From contig DASPTU010000106.1 of assembly GCA_035623255.1 (NCBI GenBank), forward strand, positions 1-64,000: a stretch of 64,000 nucleotides of DNA, read 5' to 3'. The notes under the pieces are model-generated. The model had not been told where the DNA came from, made no database searches, and saw only the letters and a list, made by a program, of their open reading frames with translations. Of the stretch, positions 23,839 through 32,070 are shown one piece after another; the stretch's first letter is position 1, and each line of letters begins with the position of its first letter. Made by a program: the position numbers and the translations under genes. This stretch comes from JAFAGX01 sp035623255. GTDB taxonomy: Bacteria; Acidobacteriota; Terriglobia; Terriglobales; Acidobacteriaceae.

Positions 23839-24564
23839 ATGTCGACTTACGTTTTGGTGCATGGCGCGTGGCGAGGCGGTTGGATCTGGAAGCGGGTGCG
23901 GAGTCAGCTTCAGGCGCATGGACACGAAGTCTTCACCCCCACTTTGACTGGTGTCGGCGAGCGCAGCCATCTGCTGTCTCGGGAAATTAACCTTGAGACG
24001 CACATCGTCGACGTGATCAACCTGGTCCGATGGGAAGAGCTCTCTGACATTGTGTTGTGCGGCCACTCGTATGGTGGTTGCGTAGTGACCGGTGTTGCCG
24101 ACCGCATTCCCGAAAAGATAGGCGCGCTGGTTTATGTTGATGCATTTGTTCCGGACAGCGGCCAGAGCCTGCACGATACCCTTCCAATGGAAGATCGGAA
24201 TCAGCAACTTGAAGCAGCGAGAACAGTTGGGAACGGCTGGAAGACTCCACCGATTCCCGCCGAAGTATTCAACGTCAACGTTCGGGATCGCGATTGGGTC
24301 GAGAAGCAATCCACGCTGCATCCCCTGGCGTGTTTTCGGGAGACCCTGAATCTCACGGGAGCAATCGACCGGATCGGAAGTATTACTTATATCCTGGCGA
24401 ATGGATGGAGTCCGTCACCCTTTCCGCAGTTTTACGACAAGGCGAAAGCCAGGAGATGGAAGACGCTCATTCTGGCTTCCGGTCACGATGTGATGCTGGA
24501 TCAGCCGAAAGAACTCACTCGGGAACTGCTGGCGATTTCCGCGCGGGCCAGCGGGACGCGGTAG
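23839..24564 (+). CDS. Alpha/beta hydrolase, EstA/SABP2-like
   Basis: A 241-residue alpha/beta hydrolase. The oxyanion segment is YVLVHGAWRGGWIW, the nucleophile elbow is CGHSYGGCV, and the catalytic His is in LASGHDVMLDQP. ATG 23839 follows GGGAGGTCACCT. Such enzymes cleave esters, lactones or C-C bonds; plant relatives act on methyl salicylate. It is 66 bp after purU and convergent with the amidohydrolase gene. Hydrolysis of a methyl ester of an aromatic acid would suit the island, but no direct evidence for a substrate is seen. Confidence 0.8.
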   Translation: MSTYVLVHGAWRGGWIWKRVRSQLQAHGHEVFTPTLTGVGERSHLLSREINLETHIVDVINLVRWEELSDIVLCGHSYGGCVVTGVADRIPEKIGALVYVDAFVPDSGQSLHDTLPMEDRNQQLEAARTVGNGWKTPPIPAEVFNVNVRDRDWVEKQSTLHPLACFRETLNLTGAIDRIGSITYILANGWSPSPFPQFYDKAKARRWKTLILASGHDVMLDQPKELTRELLAISARASGTR

Positions 24565-24615
24565 CCAACACCACATCCGATTTCCGGGGTTAGGAATTTC
24601 CATAATTAGTCCCGC

Positions 24616-25464
24616 TCACGCCGTCAACCCAAACAAGTGCATCGCATTTTCCTTCAAGATCAGCGGGCGCACTTCATCGCGAATGGCGATCTTCTGGAAA
24701 TCAGCCAGCCACCGGTCTGGCGAAATCAATGGATAGTCGGAGCCGAACAGCACCTTGTGCTTGAGCAGAGTGTTCGCGTACTGCACCAGTGTTGGCGGAA
24801 AATACTTTGGCGACCAGCCCGACAGATCGATATACACCTGCGGCTTGTGCAGACAGATGGAGATGGCTTCATCCTGCCAGGGAAACGAGGGGTGCGCCAT
24901 GATGATTGGCATGTCGGGGAAGTCGACAGCCACGTCATCAATATCCATGGGATTGCCGTATTTCAATCGCACGCCGCCACCCCCAGGCAAGCCTGCGCCG
25001 ATGCCGCTGTGGCCAGTATGAAAGATGACCGGTAATTTGGCCTGGTTGACGACTTCGTAAAAGGGGTATGCCAGTTTGTCGTTGGCATGGAATTGTTGCA
25101 CTGGGGGATGGAGTTTGAAACCGCGAATACTGCCCGCAGCAATTAACCGTTTCGCTTCTTCCACTGCCGCTCTGCCGCGGGTTGGGTCTACGCTGGCGAA
25201 GGCGAACATGATATCGGCGTTTTCGGCGGCGAAGGCTGCGACTTCGTCGTTCGGAATTTGCGTGCGTCCAGTGAGTCGTTCGTCCACACTGAAAATCACA
25301 CACCCAATCTTGCGCGAGCGGTAGTATTCAGCCAGTGCGTAGCGATCACGATCCACGCCGGAATTGCCAAAGTATTTCTTGACGGCTTCATTAGCCGCAT
25401 TGTCGCGTTCTTCATTTTCCACGTGAACGTGCACGTCAATGGCAATCAAGTCGCGAGCGTTCAT
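24616..25464 (-). CDS. Amidohydrolase-family beta-ketoacyl-CoA hydrolase candidate (PhdC/CouO-like)
   Basis: A 282-residue amidohydrolase_2 TIM barrel. Metal-binding His are in IDVHVHVENEE, PVIFHTGHSG and IMAHPSFPW, and the catalytic Asp is in LFGSDYPLI. ATG 25464 is fixed by an ATGA overlap with the pcaDC stop; the frame is open 61 codons further, but that would lie inside pcaDC. Actinobacterial relatives hydrolyse 4-hydroxyphenyl-beta-ketoacyl-CoA to 4-hydroxybenzoate and acetyl-CoA in p-hydroxycinnamate degradation. That step is exactly what is missing after Fcs and the hydratase/dehydrogenase here. LigJ or LigI-type activity is an alternative, as both belong to the same superfamily. Confidence 0.78.
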   Translation of the reverse strand: MNARDLIAIDVHVHVENEERDNAANEAVKKYFGNSGVDRDRYALAEYYRSRKIGCVIFSVDERLTGRTQIPNDEVAAFAAENADIMFAFASVDPTRGRAAVEEAKRLIAAGSIRGFKLHPPVQQFHANDKLAYPFYEVVNQAKLPVIFHTGHSGIGAGLPGGGGVRLKYGNPMDIDDVAVDFPDMPIIMAHPSFPWQDEAISICLHKPQVYIDLSGWSPKYFPPTLVQYANTLLKHKVLFGSDYPLISPDRWLADFQKIAIRDEVRPLILKENAMHLFGLTA

Positions 25465-26648
25465 ATCGTTGGCTCTTTTGACCGATGCAATTCTGCGCCT
25501 TCTAACTCTTTCTGCGCGATTTGAAAACCCGTATTGGCTGCCGGCACGCCGGCATAAATAGCAATCTGAAGCAGCAGCTCTTTTAGATCGCAGGGCTCCA
25601 ATTCGTGCTGCAATCCCGAGCGCAGGTGCATCGTAAACTCCTCCCATCGCCCCAGGGCTGCCATTGTAGCGAGCACAAGCAATCGCCGCGTTCGTTGATC
25701 CAATCCCGGACGTGTCCAGATGGTTCCCCAGGCATAACGAGTAATTAGATCCTGAAACTCGCGATTGAAATCGTTAGTTAAGGCGATAGCTCGATCAACG
25801 TGATCATCGCCCAAGGTTGCACGGCGCACGGCAAGTCCTGCCTGGAGGCGCTGAGCATCATTTAACTCGGGCAACAGAAATTCGAGTAGTCCGGCAAGAA
25901 ATGACCTGGGCCGCTCCAGGTTTGCAAGGTGGGCCGCCGGCAATTGGAGAGAACGTGCTTTCGGAATTTCCCGCGCCAAAATTTCGCCGTTACCAGCCCA
26001 GGGAGTCGAAATATCGCGGTCCCCTGAAATTACCAGTGTCCGAACAGGGATGTTTCGGAGGGTTTGGCGCGAATCAAAGTCGCGGAGCGCGGCACAACAT
26101 CCGATATATCCCCCGGGATCAGTTCCCAACAAGACGGACTTAATCATGCCGGCGTACACGCTGGAATTGACCGCAGTTTGGGGCGAGAAAAATCGCTGCA
26201 TGGCCATGTCCACGATTGCGGCCAGTCCACCTTCACGCACCATTTTGATTCGTGTTTCCCAGTTGCTGCGCTCGCCAAATTTTGGCGCAGTGTTGGCAAG
26301 AATCAGGTCGGTGAGGCGATCGGCGGCGTTCACACCCAGCCACTGGCCAATGGCGCCTCCCAACGAGAGGCCACAAAACGCAAACTTGCGAATACCCAGG
26401 GAATCAGCCAGACCGAGCACATCCCGTCCGAGCAGTTCGATCGAATATTCGCCCTTGGTTATTTCTGAAGCGCCATGACCGCGCGTGTCGTATCGCAATA
26501 CCTGAAAATGTGAAATAAGATCCGGAACTTGCGGCGCCCACATGGCATGATCGGTGCCGATCGAATGAGAGAGCACCAGCACCGGTTTTTCACGCACTCC
26601 CTCGAGTCTGTAGAACAGCCGGGCATTGTTGCAATTGGCGAATGGCAA
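25461..26648 (-). CDS. pcaL: Fused 3-oxoadipate enol-lactonase / 4-carboxymuconolactone decarboxylase
   Basis: A 395-residue fusion. Residues 1-260 are the PcaD alpha/beta hydrolase (LSHSIGTDHAMWAPQ, nucleophile FCGLSLGGAIGQ, His in LPAAHLANLE). Residues 275-390 are the PcaC decarboxylase (LGDDHVDRAIALTNDFN, IYAGVPAANTGFQIA). It converts 4-carboxymuconolactone to 3-oxoadipate in two steps of the protocatechuate 3,4-cleavage branch. The start is TTG 26648 with AAGGGGAAG about ten bases ahead, overlapping the pcaB end region. Fusions of this order are known as PcaL in actinobacteria and others. The operon is pcaB, pcaL, then the amidohydrolase. Confidence 0.93.
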   Translation of the reverse strand: MPFANCNNARLFYRLEGVREKPVLVLSHSIGTDHAMWAPQVPDLISHFQVLRYDTRGHGASEITKGEYSIELLGRDVLGLADSLGIRKFAFCGLSLGGAIGQWLGVNAADRLTDLILANTAPKFGERSNWETRIKMVREGGLAAIVDMAMQRFFSPQTAVNSSVYAGMIKSVLLGTDPGGYIGCCAALRDFDSRQTLRNIPVRTLVISGDRDISTPWAGNGEILAREIPKARSLQLPAAHLANLERPRSFLAGLLEFLLPELNDAQRLQAGLAVRRATLGDDHVDRAIALTNDFNREFQDLITRYAWGTIWTRPGLDQRTRRLLVLATMAALGRWEEFTMHLRSGLQHELEPCDLKELLLQIAIYAGVPAANTGFQIAQKELEGAELHRSKEPTI

Positions 26649-26651
26649 GTT

Positions 26652-28010
26652 TTAGTGCTTCCCCTTGTTAGAGGTAGTGCTATTCAGCAGAAACTCACGG
26701 AAAGCCTCCGCCGATCCGAGGTACTGTTCCGGAATCTGGAGTTGGTCAAGCACAGAAGGATTCAGGCGGGATTTGACTTCCGGCTGTTCCGCCAGCAGCG
26801 TAGAGAGATCTTTGTTCTCTGCAACGCTCTTTTGTATTGTATCTTCGAGGAGTTTGTGAGCGACATCTCGCCCCAGTTCGGCGGCCAAGAACATCATGAC
26901 TCGCTCAGCGAAGATCAGGCCCTTAGTGTTGGCAATGTTTTTCCGCATCCGCGCCGGATCCACCGAAAGCCCCTCTGCAACCTCGGCCATCGAAGACGCT
27001 GCGACCCCGGTCGACTGAACGATCGACGCTACCGTTGGCCATTCGGATTGCCAGCCCCCAACCGCGCGTTCCTGCTCCTGCACCATGGCTGAAAGAAAAC
27101 TTGCGACCAAGCCGGGAACTCGCTGAGCCGCAGCAACAGTCAACGCGCAGGCAATCGGATTTCTTTTGTGCGGCATGGTAGAAGAACCGCCTCTGCCTTC
27201 GCCCCCCGGTTCGGCCACTTCAGCCACTTCGCTCTGCATCAGCAAGCTGATGTCACGCGCAATCTTTCCCAGCGAACCGGTCAGTACTCCACAACAGCAG
27301 AGCAGATGGGCCAAACGGTCTCGATGCGTATGCCAGGGCGCTTCGGGGCAGCTCAATCCAAGCTCTTCGGCCAGCGCACCAGCGATAACAGTTCCCTTGT
27401 CTGCCAATGACGCCAACGTCCCGGATGCGCCGCCGAATTGAAGGACCAAGGTCTCATGAAACGCAGACTCGAGACGCTTGTTACCTCGACTCACCGCCCC
27501 CAGCCAGCCTGCGGCTTTTAAACCAAACGTCACGGGCGGGGCTGCCTGCATCAGCGTTCGGCCCAGCATGACTGTGGCTTTGTGTTGCTCTGAAAGTGTA
27601 ATCAGAGCTTTTTCCACCCGCCGGAGATCGCCGGCAAGGATCGTTTGTGCGCGCTTAAGTAAGAGAACCAGCGCCGTGTCAGCGACGTCCTGGCTCGTAG
27701 CACCCCAATGCACCCATCCCGCTGCCTCGGGTTCTATGGCCCTTATCTTATCAGTTAACGCCTTGACCACGGGAATTGAAGGAGTGCCCGCACGAAAGGT
27801 GCTACGAGACAGAGCGGGGATGTCGAATTCATCCGCATGGGCGGTGGCTGCAATGCGATCGGCTGCGGACTCCGGTACGATGCCGACGCGTGCCTCGGCG
27901 CGCGCGAGCGCGACTTCAACATCCAGCATGGCCTGCAGGATGGATCTGTCCGAGAACACTTCGGCCAGTAGTTCCGTGGTGGCTAAACTCTCTATGAGAC
28001 GTGCAGCCAA
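26652..28010 (-). CDS. pcaB: 3-carboxy-cis,cis-muconate cycloisomerase
   Basis: A 452-residue member of the fumarase/aspartase superfamily. The signature GGSSTMPHKRNPIACA contains the mobile-loop catalytic Ser. The N-terminal VFSDRSILQAMLDVEVALARAEA and the central GATSQDVADTALVL are as in PcaB. It lactonises 3-carboxymuconate, the product of protocatechuate 3,4-dioxygenase. The start is TTG 28010, supported by GAGGAAAC nine bases ahead. No pcaHG dioxygenase genes are in this window, so its substrate must come from enzymes encoded elsewhere. Three bases separate it from pcaL. Confidence 0.92.
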   Translation of the reverse strand: MAARLIESLATTELLAEVFSDRSILQAMLDVEVALARAEARVGIVPESAADRIAATAHADEFDIPALSRSTFRAGTPSIPVVKALTDKIRAIEPEAAGWVHWGATSQDVADTALVLLLKRAQTILAGDLRRVEKALITLSEQHKATVMLGRTLMQAAPPVTFGLKAAGWLGAVSRGNKRLESAFHETLVLQFGGASGTLASLADKGTVIAGALAEELGLSCPEAPWHTHRDRLAHLLCCCGVLTGSLGKIARDISLLMQSEVAEVAEPGGEGRGGSSTMPHKRNPIACALTVAAAQRVPGLVASFLSAMVQEQERAVGGWQSEWPTVASIVQSTGVAASSMAEVAEGLSVDPARMRKNIANTKGLIFAERVMMFLAAELGRDVAHKLLEDTIQKSVAENKDLSTLLAEQPEVKSRLNPSVLDQLQIPEQYLGSAEAFREFLLNSTTSNKGKH

Positions 28011-28179
28011 AGCCTGTTTCCTCAGTCCGGCATTATACGTACGCCGGCTCCAGGAACAACGTTAGCTTAGCAAATCGCAGGTGCAAGACGAGGTGAGTCG
28101 TTGCTCTGCCAAGAATGCGCCGATATTGCCTGACAAGCCGATTGGGACTACATTATGGCAGTCGTTATCAGGAGACACT

Positions 28180-28674
28180 ATGCCCGTTCTCGATAGCAAG
28201 AGCAGTATTGATGCAGTCGTGCGCGACTATGCCTTCCCCGACATCCACATCGGCGCCGGAGAGGATGAATCTCCGTGGGTTCCTTTTCGTCCGAATGTGT
28301 TTATCCGCCATCTCGCATTCGACGTAAGGACGAATATGTACTCGAATGTTCTATGGGTGAAATCGGGGGGGATGTTGGGCCGGCATCGCCATCGTGGGCG
28401 AGTTTTCGGTTACACCCTTGAAGGCAGTTGGCGTTATCTAGAATACGACTGGGTCGCTCGTGCGGGCAGCTATGTACAGGAAAGCCCCGGCGCGATTCAT
28501 ACCCTGGTTTCCGACCAGGGAATGAAGACGGTTTTCTGGCTCAACGGATCGCTGGAATTTTTCGACGAGAACGACGGCTTACTTGAGACCTTGGATGTCT
28601 TCTGGTTCATAGATCACTATCTTAACTATTGCCGCGAGAACGGTATCCAGATAAACAAGAAACTATTTGTCTGA
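28180..28674 (+). CDS. Second cupin, 2,4'-dihydroxyacetophenone dioxygenase-like
   Basis: A 164-residue cupin, paralogous to the one at 7072-7620. Shared blocks are ESPWVPFRPN, NMYSNVLWVKSGG, the metal-site segment GRHRHRGRVFGYTLEGSWRY and the end INKKLFV. Candidate metal ligands are the two His of RHRHRG and the His of GAIHTLVSD. ATG 28180 with GGAGA five bases ahead is preferred over an open GTG at 28081. It stands alone between pcaB and an MFS transporter. It is probably an oxygen-dependent enzyme of aryl-ketone cleavage, but this is inferred from family and context only. Confidence 0.8.
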   Translation: MPVLDSKSSIDAVVRDYAFPDIHIGAGEDESPWVPFRPNVFIRHLAFDVRTNMYSNVLWVKSGGMLGRHRHRGRVFGYTLEGSWRYLEYDWVARAGSYVQESPGAIHTLVSDQGMKTVFWLNGSLEFFDENDGLLETLDVFWFIDHYLNYCRENGIQINKKLFV

Positions 28675-28744
28675 GCTGCTGCCAGATTCAAGCCCGACGC
28701 GATGTTCAGGCGGCAAGTTGACATGTTTGCTATGATGCGGCGGC

Positions 28745-30004
28745 ATGGGCCACTCCCGCCGCTACGAAAATAGCCTCGTCGCGATTTTGTTTTTCACCTG
28801 GGGCACGGTCTTTCTCGGCCGGATGTCACACCTCTATCTCGCCCCTTACTTCGCCCCGGAATTTCAACTTAGCCACCAACAAGTGGGTATGGTGGCGTCA
28901 GCGCTGGCTATCACGTGGGCGGCGTCAACCTTTATTTTCGGCGCCCTGTCGGATCGGGTTGGCCGCAAGCCAGTTCTGGTTCCTGCGGTGTTTGCCTTCT
29001 CCATCCTGTCCTGGGCGTCCGGCATAGTTCATAGCTTTCATCAACTGCTGCTGGTGCGGGCACTGATGGGAGCGGCAGGAGGACCGAGTTGGTCCAGTAT
29101 GACGGCGCTCATCGAAGAGTCCTCGCCGCCCGATCGCCGTGGACGAAACATAGGTCTGGTGGTCAGCGCCGCGGCACTTGTCGGCCTCGCTGCAGCGCCA
29201 GTGCTGACAACCCAGGTAGCGGCGCGTTGGGGTTGGCGATCGGCATTCTTCGTGGCCGGCATTCCGGGATTGGTGATGAGTGTTCTCGTTTGGAAGTTCG
29301 TAGAAGAGCCGGCGGGGAGCAGCGGGACCCACGAGCAACCGTCGTTGTCGGAGTACATTTCAATTCTCCGCTATCGCAACATCTGGTTGTGTTGTTTGGG
29401 AGCAACTGGATTCATGTCGTGGTTGTTCGCGGTGAATGTGTTCGCGCCGCTTTACATCACGGAGGTTGCTCACGAGTCCGCAACCACAGCCGGGTTTCTG
29501 CTCGGAGCAAGCGGACTGGGCAGCTTCTTCCTGGGCTTTCTGCTTCCGTCACTCTCGGACCGGTGGGGACGAAAACCGATTTTGCTGCTGATGGCGGCGA
29601 TGTCTGCGGTGGTGCCGCTGGCCTTCCTCGTGCCAGCACTGTATGTGTATCCGTTACTGCTGGCGTTTATTGTTTTTATCGCCAATTCTGGGCAGGGCGT
29701 TGCCAGCGTCGTCCTGGTTTTGGTGCCCACTGAAAGTGTGCCAGCTCAATTCCGAGCCACCTCCATCGGCCTGGCAACGTTGGTCGGAGAGGTTATGGGC
29801 GCCACTGCCGCGCCGATCCTGGCCGGCGCATTGGCGCAAAGACATGGTCTAGGCGTGACGATGTGGCTGGCGGCGGGTGGCAGCGGTTTGTTGTTTCTGG
29901 TCGCACTTTTTCTTCAAGAAACCCGACCCGCGCGGGCTGCGATGTTAGCGATCAAACCATCGATTGAACCCACCCTGCCGGAACAACCCAACCCAGCGGA
30001 TTAG
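28745..30004 (+). CDS. MFS transporter, probable aromatic acid uptake
   Basis: A 419-residue protein with about 12 transmembrane helices. The motif between helices 2 and 3 is FGALSDRVGRKPVL, and a second copy between helices 8 and 9 is LPSLSDRWGRKPILL. Both are typical of major-facilitator sugar-, oxalate- or aromatic-acid symporters. The gene lies between a cupin and a benzoate-CoA-ligase-like gene, and its stop overlaps that gene's end tail to tail by 4 bp. Uptake of vanillate-type acids by proton symport is the simplest reading; direction and substrate are not shown by the sequence. Confidence 0.87.
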   Translation: MGHSRRYENSLVAILFFTWGTVFLGRMSHLYLAPYFAPEFQLSHQQVGMVASALAITWAASTFIFGALSDRVGRKPVLVPAVFAFSILSWASGIVHSFHQLLLVRALMGAAGGPSWSSMTALIEESSPPDRRGRNIGLVVSAAALVGLAAAPVLTTQVAARWGWRSAFFVAGIPGLVMSVLVWKFVEEPAGSSGTHEQPSLSEYISILRYRNIWLCCLGATGFMSWLFAVNVFAPLYITEVAHESATTAGFLLGASGLGSFFLGFLLPSLSDRWGRKPILLLMAAMSAVVPLAFLVPALYVYPLLLAFIVFIANSGQGVASVVLVLVPTESVPAQFRATSIGLATLVGEVMGATAAPILAGALAQRHGLGVTMWLAAGGSGLLFLVALFLQETRPARAAMLAIKPSIEPTLPEQPNPAD

Positions 30005-31602
30005 CCTGAACTCAGATCCTCCGCGGCAGTAGACACCCCTCCGGCTGTCCTATGCAGTTCACGTAACTTGAAGCGCTGCAGTTTGCCGGTTGCAGTCTTG
30101 GGAAGCTCCGGCAAGTACTCGACCCATTGCGGTTTCTTATAACTGCTAAGCTCCTTACTGACCCAATCCTGGAGTTCTTGTCTCAATACATCATTGGGAA
30201 TGAAATTCTCGTTCAGAACCACGTAGGCAGCCGGCTTGACGAGGCCGGCCCCGTCTTCTCGCCCCACCACGCCAGCCTCCCGCACCGCCGGATGAGCAAT
30301 CAAGGCGCTCTCCACCTCGGCCGGACTCAGCCAGCGGCCATTCACTTTGAACAAATCATCGGCCCGGCCGGCATACCAAAAATATCCATCCTCATCCTGG
30401 TAGTACTTATCGCCGGTACGAAACCAGGCGCCTTCAAACGTTGCCTTGTTTTTTTCATGTTGGTTCCAGTAGCCGGTGCAGGTTGAATCACCTTTGACCA
30501 GCAGCTGCCCAATTTCGCCCTTCGGAACCGAAATCCCTTGCTCATCCACAAGTTTCGCCTCATAGCCGGGAATGATCTTTCCACTCGATCCGGGGCGAAC
30601 CTCTCCAGGAGAATTCGCGAGCACCATCTGCAACGTCTCTGTCGATCCCCAGGCATCGAGAATTTCAATGCCAAAGCGCTGCTTAAATCGCTCAAACAGC
30701 GGAGCTGGCAATGATTCTCCGGCCGAAACCGCATGTCGAATGCTGGAAAGATCAAAGTCCTTTCCATCCTGAGGCTGATGGGCTAACAAAGCTGCGTAGT
30801 TCGTCGGCACCGAGAAGAACAAAGTCGGACGATAGCGCTCAATGTCCGCGAAGATATTCGCAGGAGTCGGGCGGGCCGGTGAAAGAATCGTTGTAGCGCC
30901 ACAGTAGAGTGGAAAATATCCGGCATTGCCGAGACCGTACGCGAAGAACAAACGTGCGACGCTATAGCAGCGATCGGATTCTTTCATCCGCAGAATGCCT
31001 TTCGCGTATGCCTCCGAACAGACCACCATGTCGTGGTGAAGATGAACACATCCTTTAGGAGCTCCGGTGCTGCCGGATGAATAAAGCCAAAACGCCATGT
31101 CGTCTTTGCTTGTGGGTTCCGGCTCGAGCTCCGGAGACGCGGCTTTCATCAATTCCGTTAAATTGGGGAACTCGGGGTTCGTTTTTCCGACAAGAACGAT
31201 TTCTTCCAGGCAGCGCACCCGATCACGCGAAAGCTTCTGGATTTCCGGCAAGGAAGCCTGGCTGACCACCGCAACCCGCGCCCGGGTGTTATTGAGCAAG
31301 TATTCGTAGTCTTCTGCGCGCAGCCAAGGGTTGACAGGAACTGCGACCGCGCCAATCTTGATTGCACCAAAAAAGCAATACAGGAACTCGGGGCTATCCA
31401 GGAGCGCCAACAGAACGCGTTGCTCGACGCCGACACCAAGTTGCCGCAGCAGGTTGCCAATGCGATTCGTGTTCTCCAGCAAATCGCGATAGGTTATTTT
31501 GTCATCACCACATTCGATCGCAACCTTCGTACCCCGGCCTTCGACCACATGACGGTCGATCATGATGCTGGCGACGTTGAAGATATCGGGTAACCTGATC
31601 AA
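30001..31602 (-). CDS. Benzoate-CoA-ligase family AMP-dependent synthetase
   Basis: About 533 residues. The P-loop is YSSGSTGAPKGCVHLHHD, motif A5 is ILDAWGSTETLQMV, and the C-terminal lid holds LPKTATGKLQRFKL with the catalytic Lys. The N-terminus (LPDIFNVASIMIDRHVVEGRG) is that of benzoate- and 4-hydroxybenzoate-CoA ligases. The proposed start is TTG 31602 with GGAGG 12 bases upstream; TTG 31644 is the alternative. In the island it could activate benzoate-type acids, or the aroyl-acetate made by the carboxylase, so that the PhdC-like hydrolase can cleave it. The latter link is speculation. Confidence 0.87.
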   Translation of the reverse strand: MIRLPDIFNVASIMIDRHVVEGRGTKVAIECGDDKITYRDLLENTNRIGNLLRQLGVGVEQRVLLALLDSPEFLYCFFGAIKIGAVAVPVNPWLRAEDYEYLLNNTRARVAVVSQASLPEIQKLSRDRVRCLEEIVLVGKTNPEFPNLTELMKAASPELEPEPTSKDDMAFWLYSSGSTGAPKGCVHLHHDMVVCSEAYAKGILRMKESDRCYSVARLFFAYGLGNAGYFPLYCGATTILSPARPTPANIFADIERYRPTLFFSVPTNYAALLAHQPQDGKDFDLSSIRHAVSAGESLPAPLFERFKQRFGIEILDAWGSTETLQMVLANSPGEVRPGSSGKIIPGYEAKLVDEQGISVPKGEIGQLLVKGDSTCTGYWNQHEKNKATFEGAWFRTGDKYYQDEDGYFWYAGRADDLFKVNGRWLSPAEVESALIAHPAVREAGVVGREDGAGLVKPAAYVVLNENFIPNDVLRQELQDWVSKELSSYKKPQWVEYLPELPKTATGKLQRFKLRELHRTAGGVSTAAEDLSSG

Positions 31603-31798
31603 CGTAACTGCAGTCCTCCGGAAATCGCGGCCCGGCTTTGGCAAGCCCCACGGCGGCGGAGTATAGCATGTTGGGAACCGGCCTTGCCGTTGGCAACTTG
31701 GCCTTGCAACGCCATGCTTGCCGCCCAGGTGCGCTGGTCAGGCTTGACCTAATGTGCGCGGCCATTTAAGACAATACTGTAGTAAGAATGGAATAGTC

Positions 31799-31888
31799 GG
31801 AGAGGTGCGTGAGCGGTCGAAACGGGCAGTCTTGAAAACTGCTGTGGTCGGAAGGCCACCGGGGGTTCGAATCCCTCCCTCTCCGCCA
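31799..31888 (+). tRNA. tRNA-Ser (anticodon UGA)
   Basis: A 90-base cloverleaf including the encoded CCA. The acceptor stem is GGAGAGG paired with CCTCTCC, the anticodon stem GGCAGT pairs with ACTGCT, and the loop CTTGAAA gives anticodon TGA (31833-31835). The long variable arm TGGTCGGAAGGCCACC is the class II mark of tRNA-Ser, and the T arm GGGGGTTCGAATCCC is standard. It reads UCA and by wobble UCG codons. It marks the edge of the aromatic region. Confidence 0.97.
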
Positions 31889-32070
31889 TTAGTTTTCTTA
31901 TATTGCGGATGACGTCGGTCAGCGGGTCGGAGCAGGTGAAGTCCGTGCCTTCGGCCCGGGTCCCACGTTTGCCAAACCGGGCAACCATGGGGCACCCCAG
32001 ATCGAAGCTGCGTCCTCGTTTCAGAGTTATACTTCCCCACGAAATGTGGGCCACCCGCCCGATATCAAGT

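Noticed and set aside
31799..31888. tRNA-Ser as the attachment site of an integrated island
   Set aside because: No integrase or transposase gene and no repeated copy of the tRNA 3' end was seen in the window.
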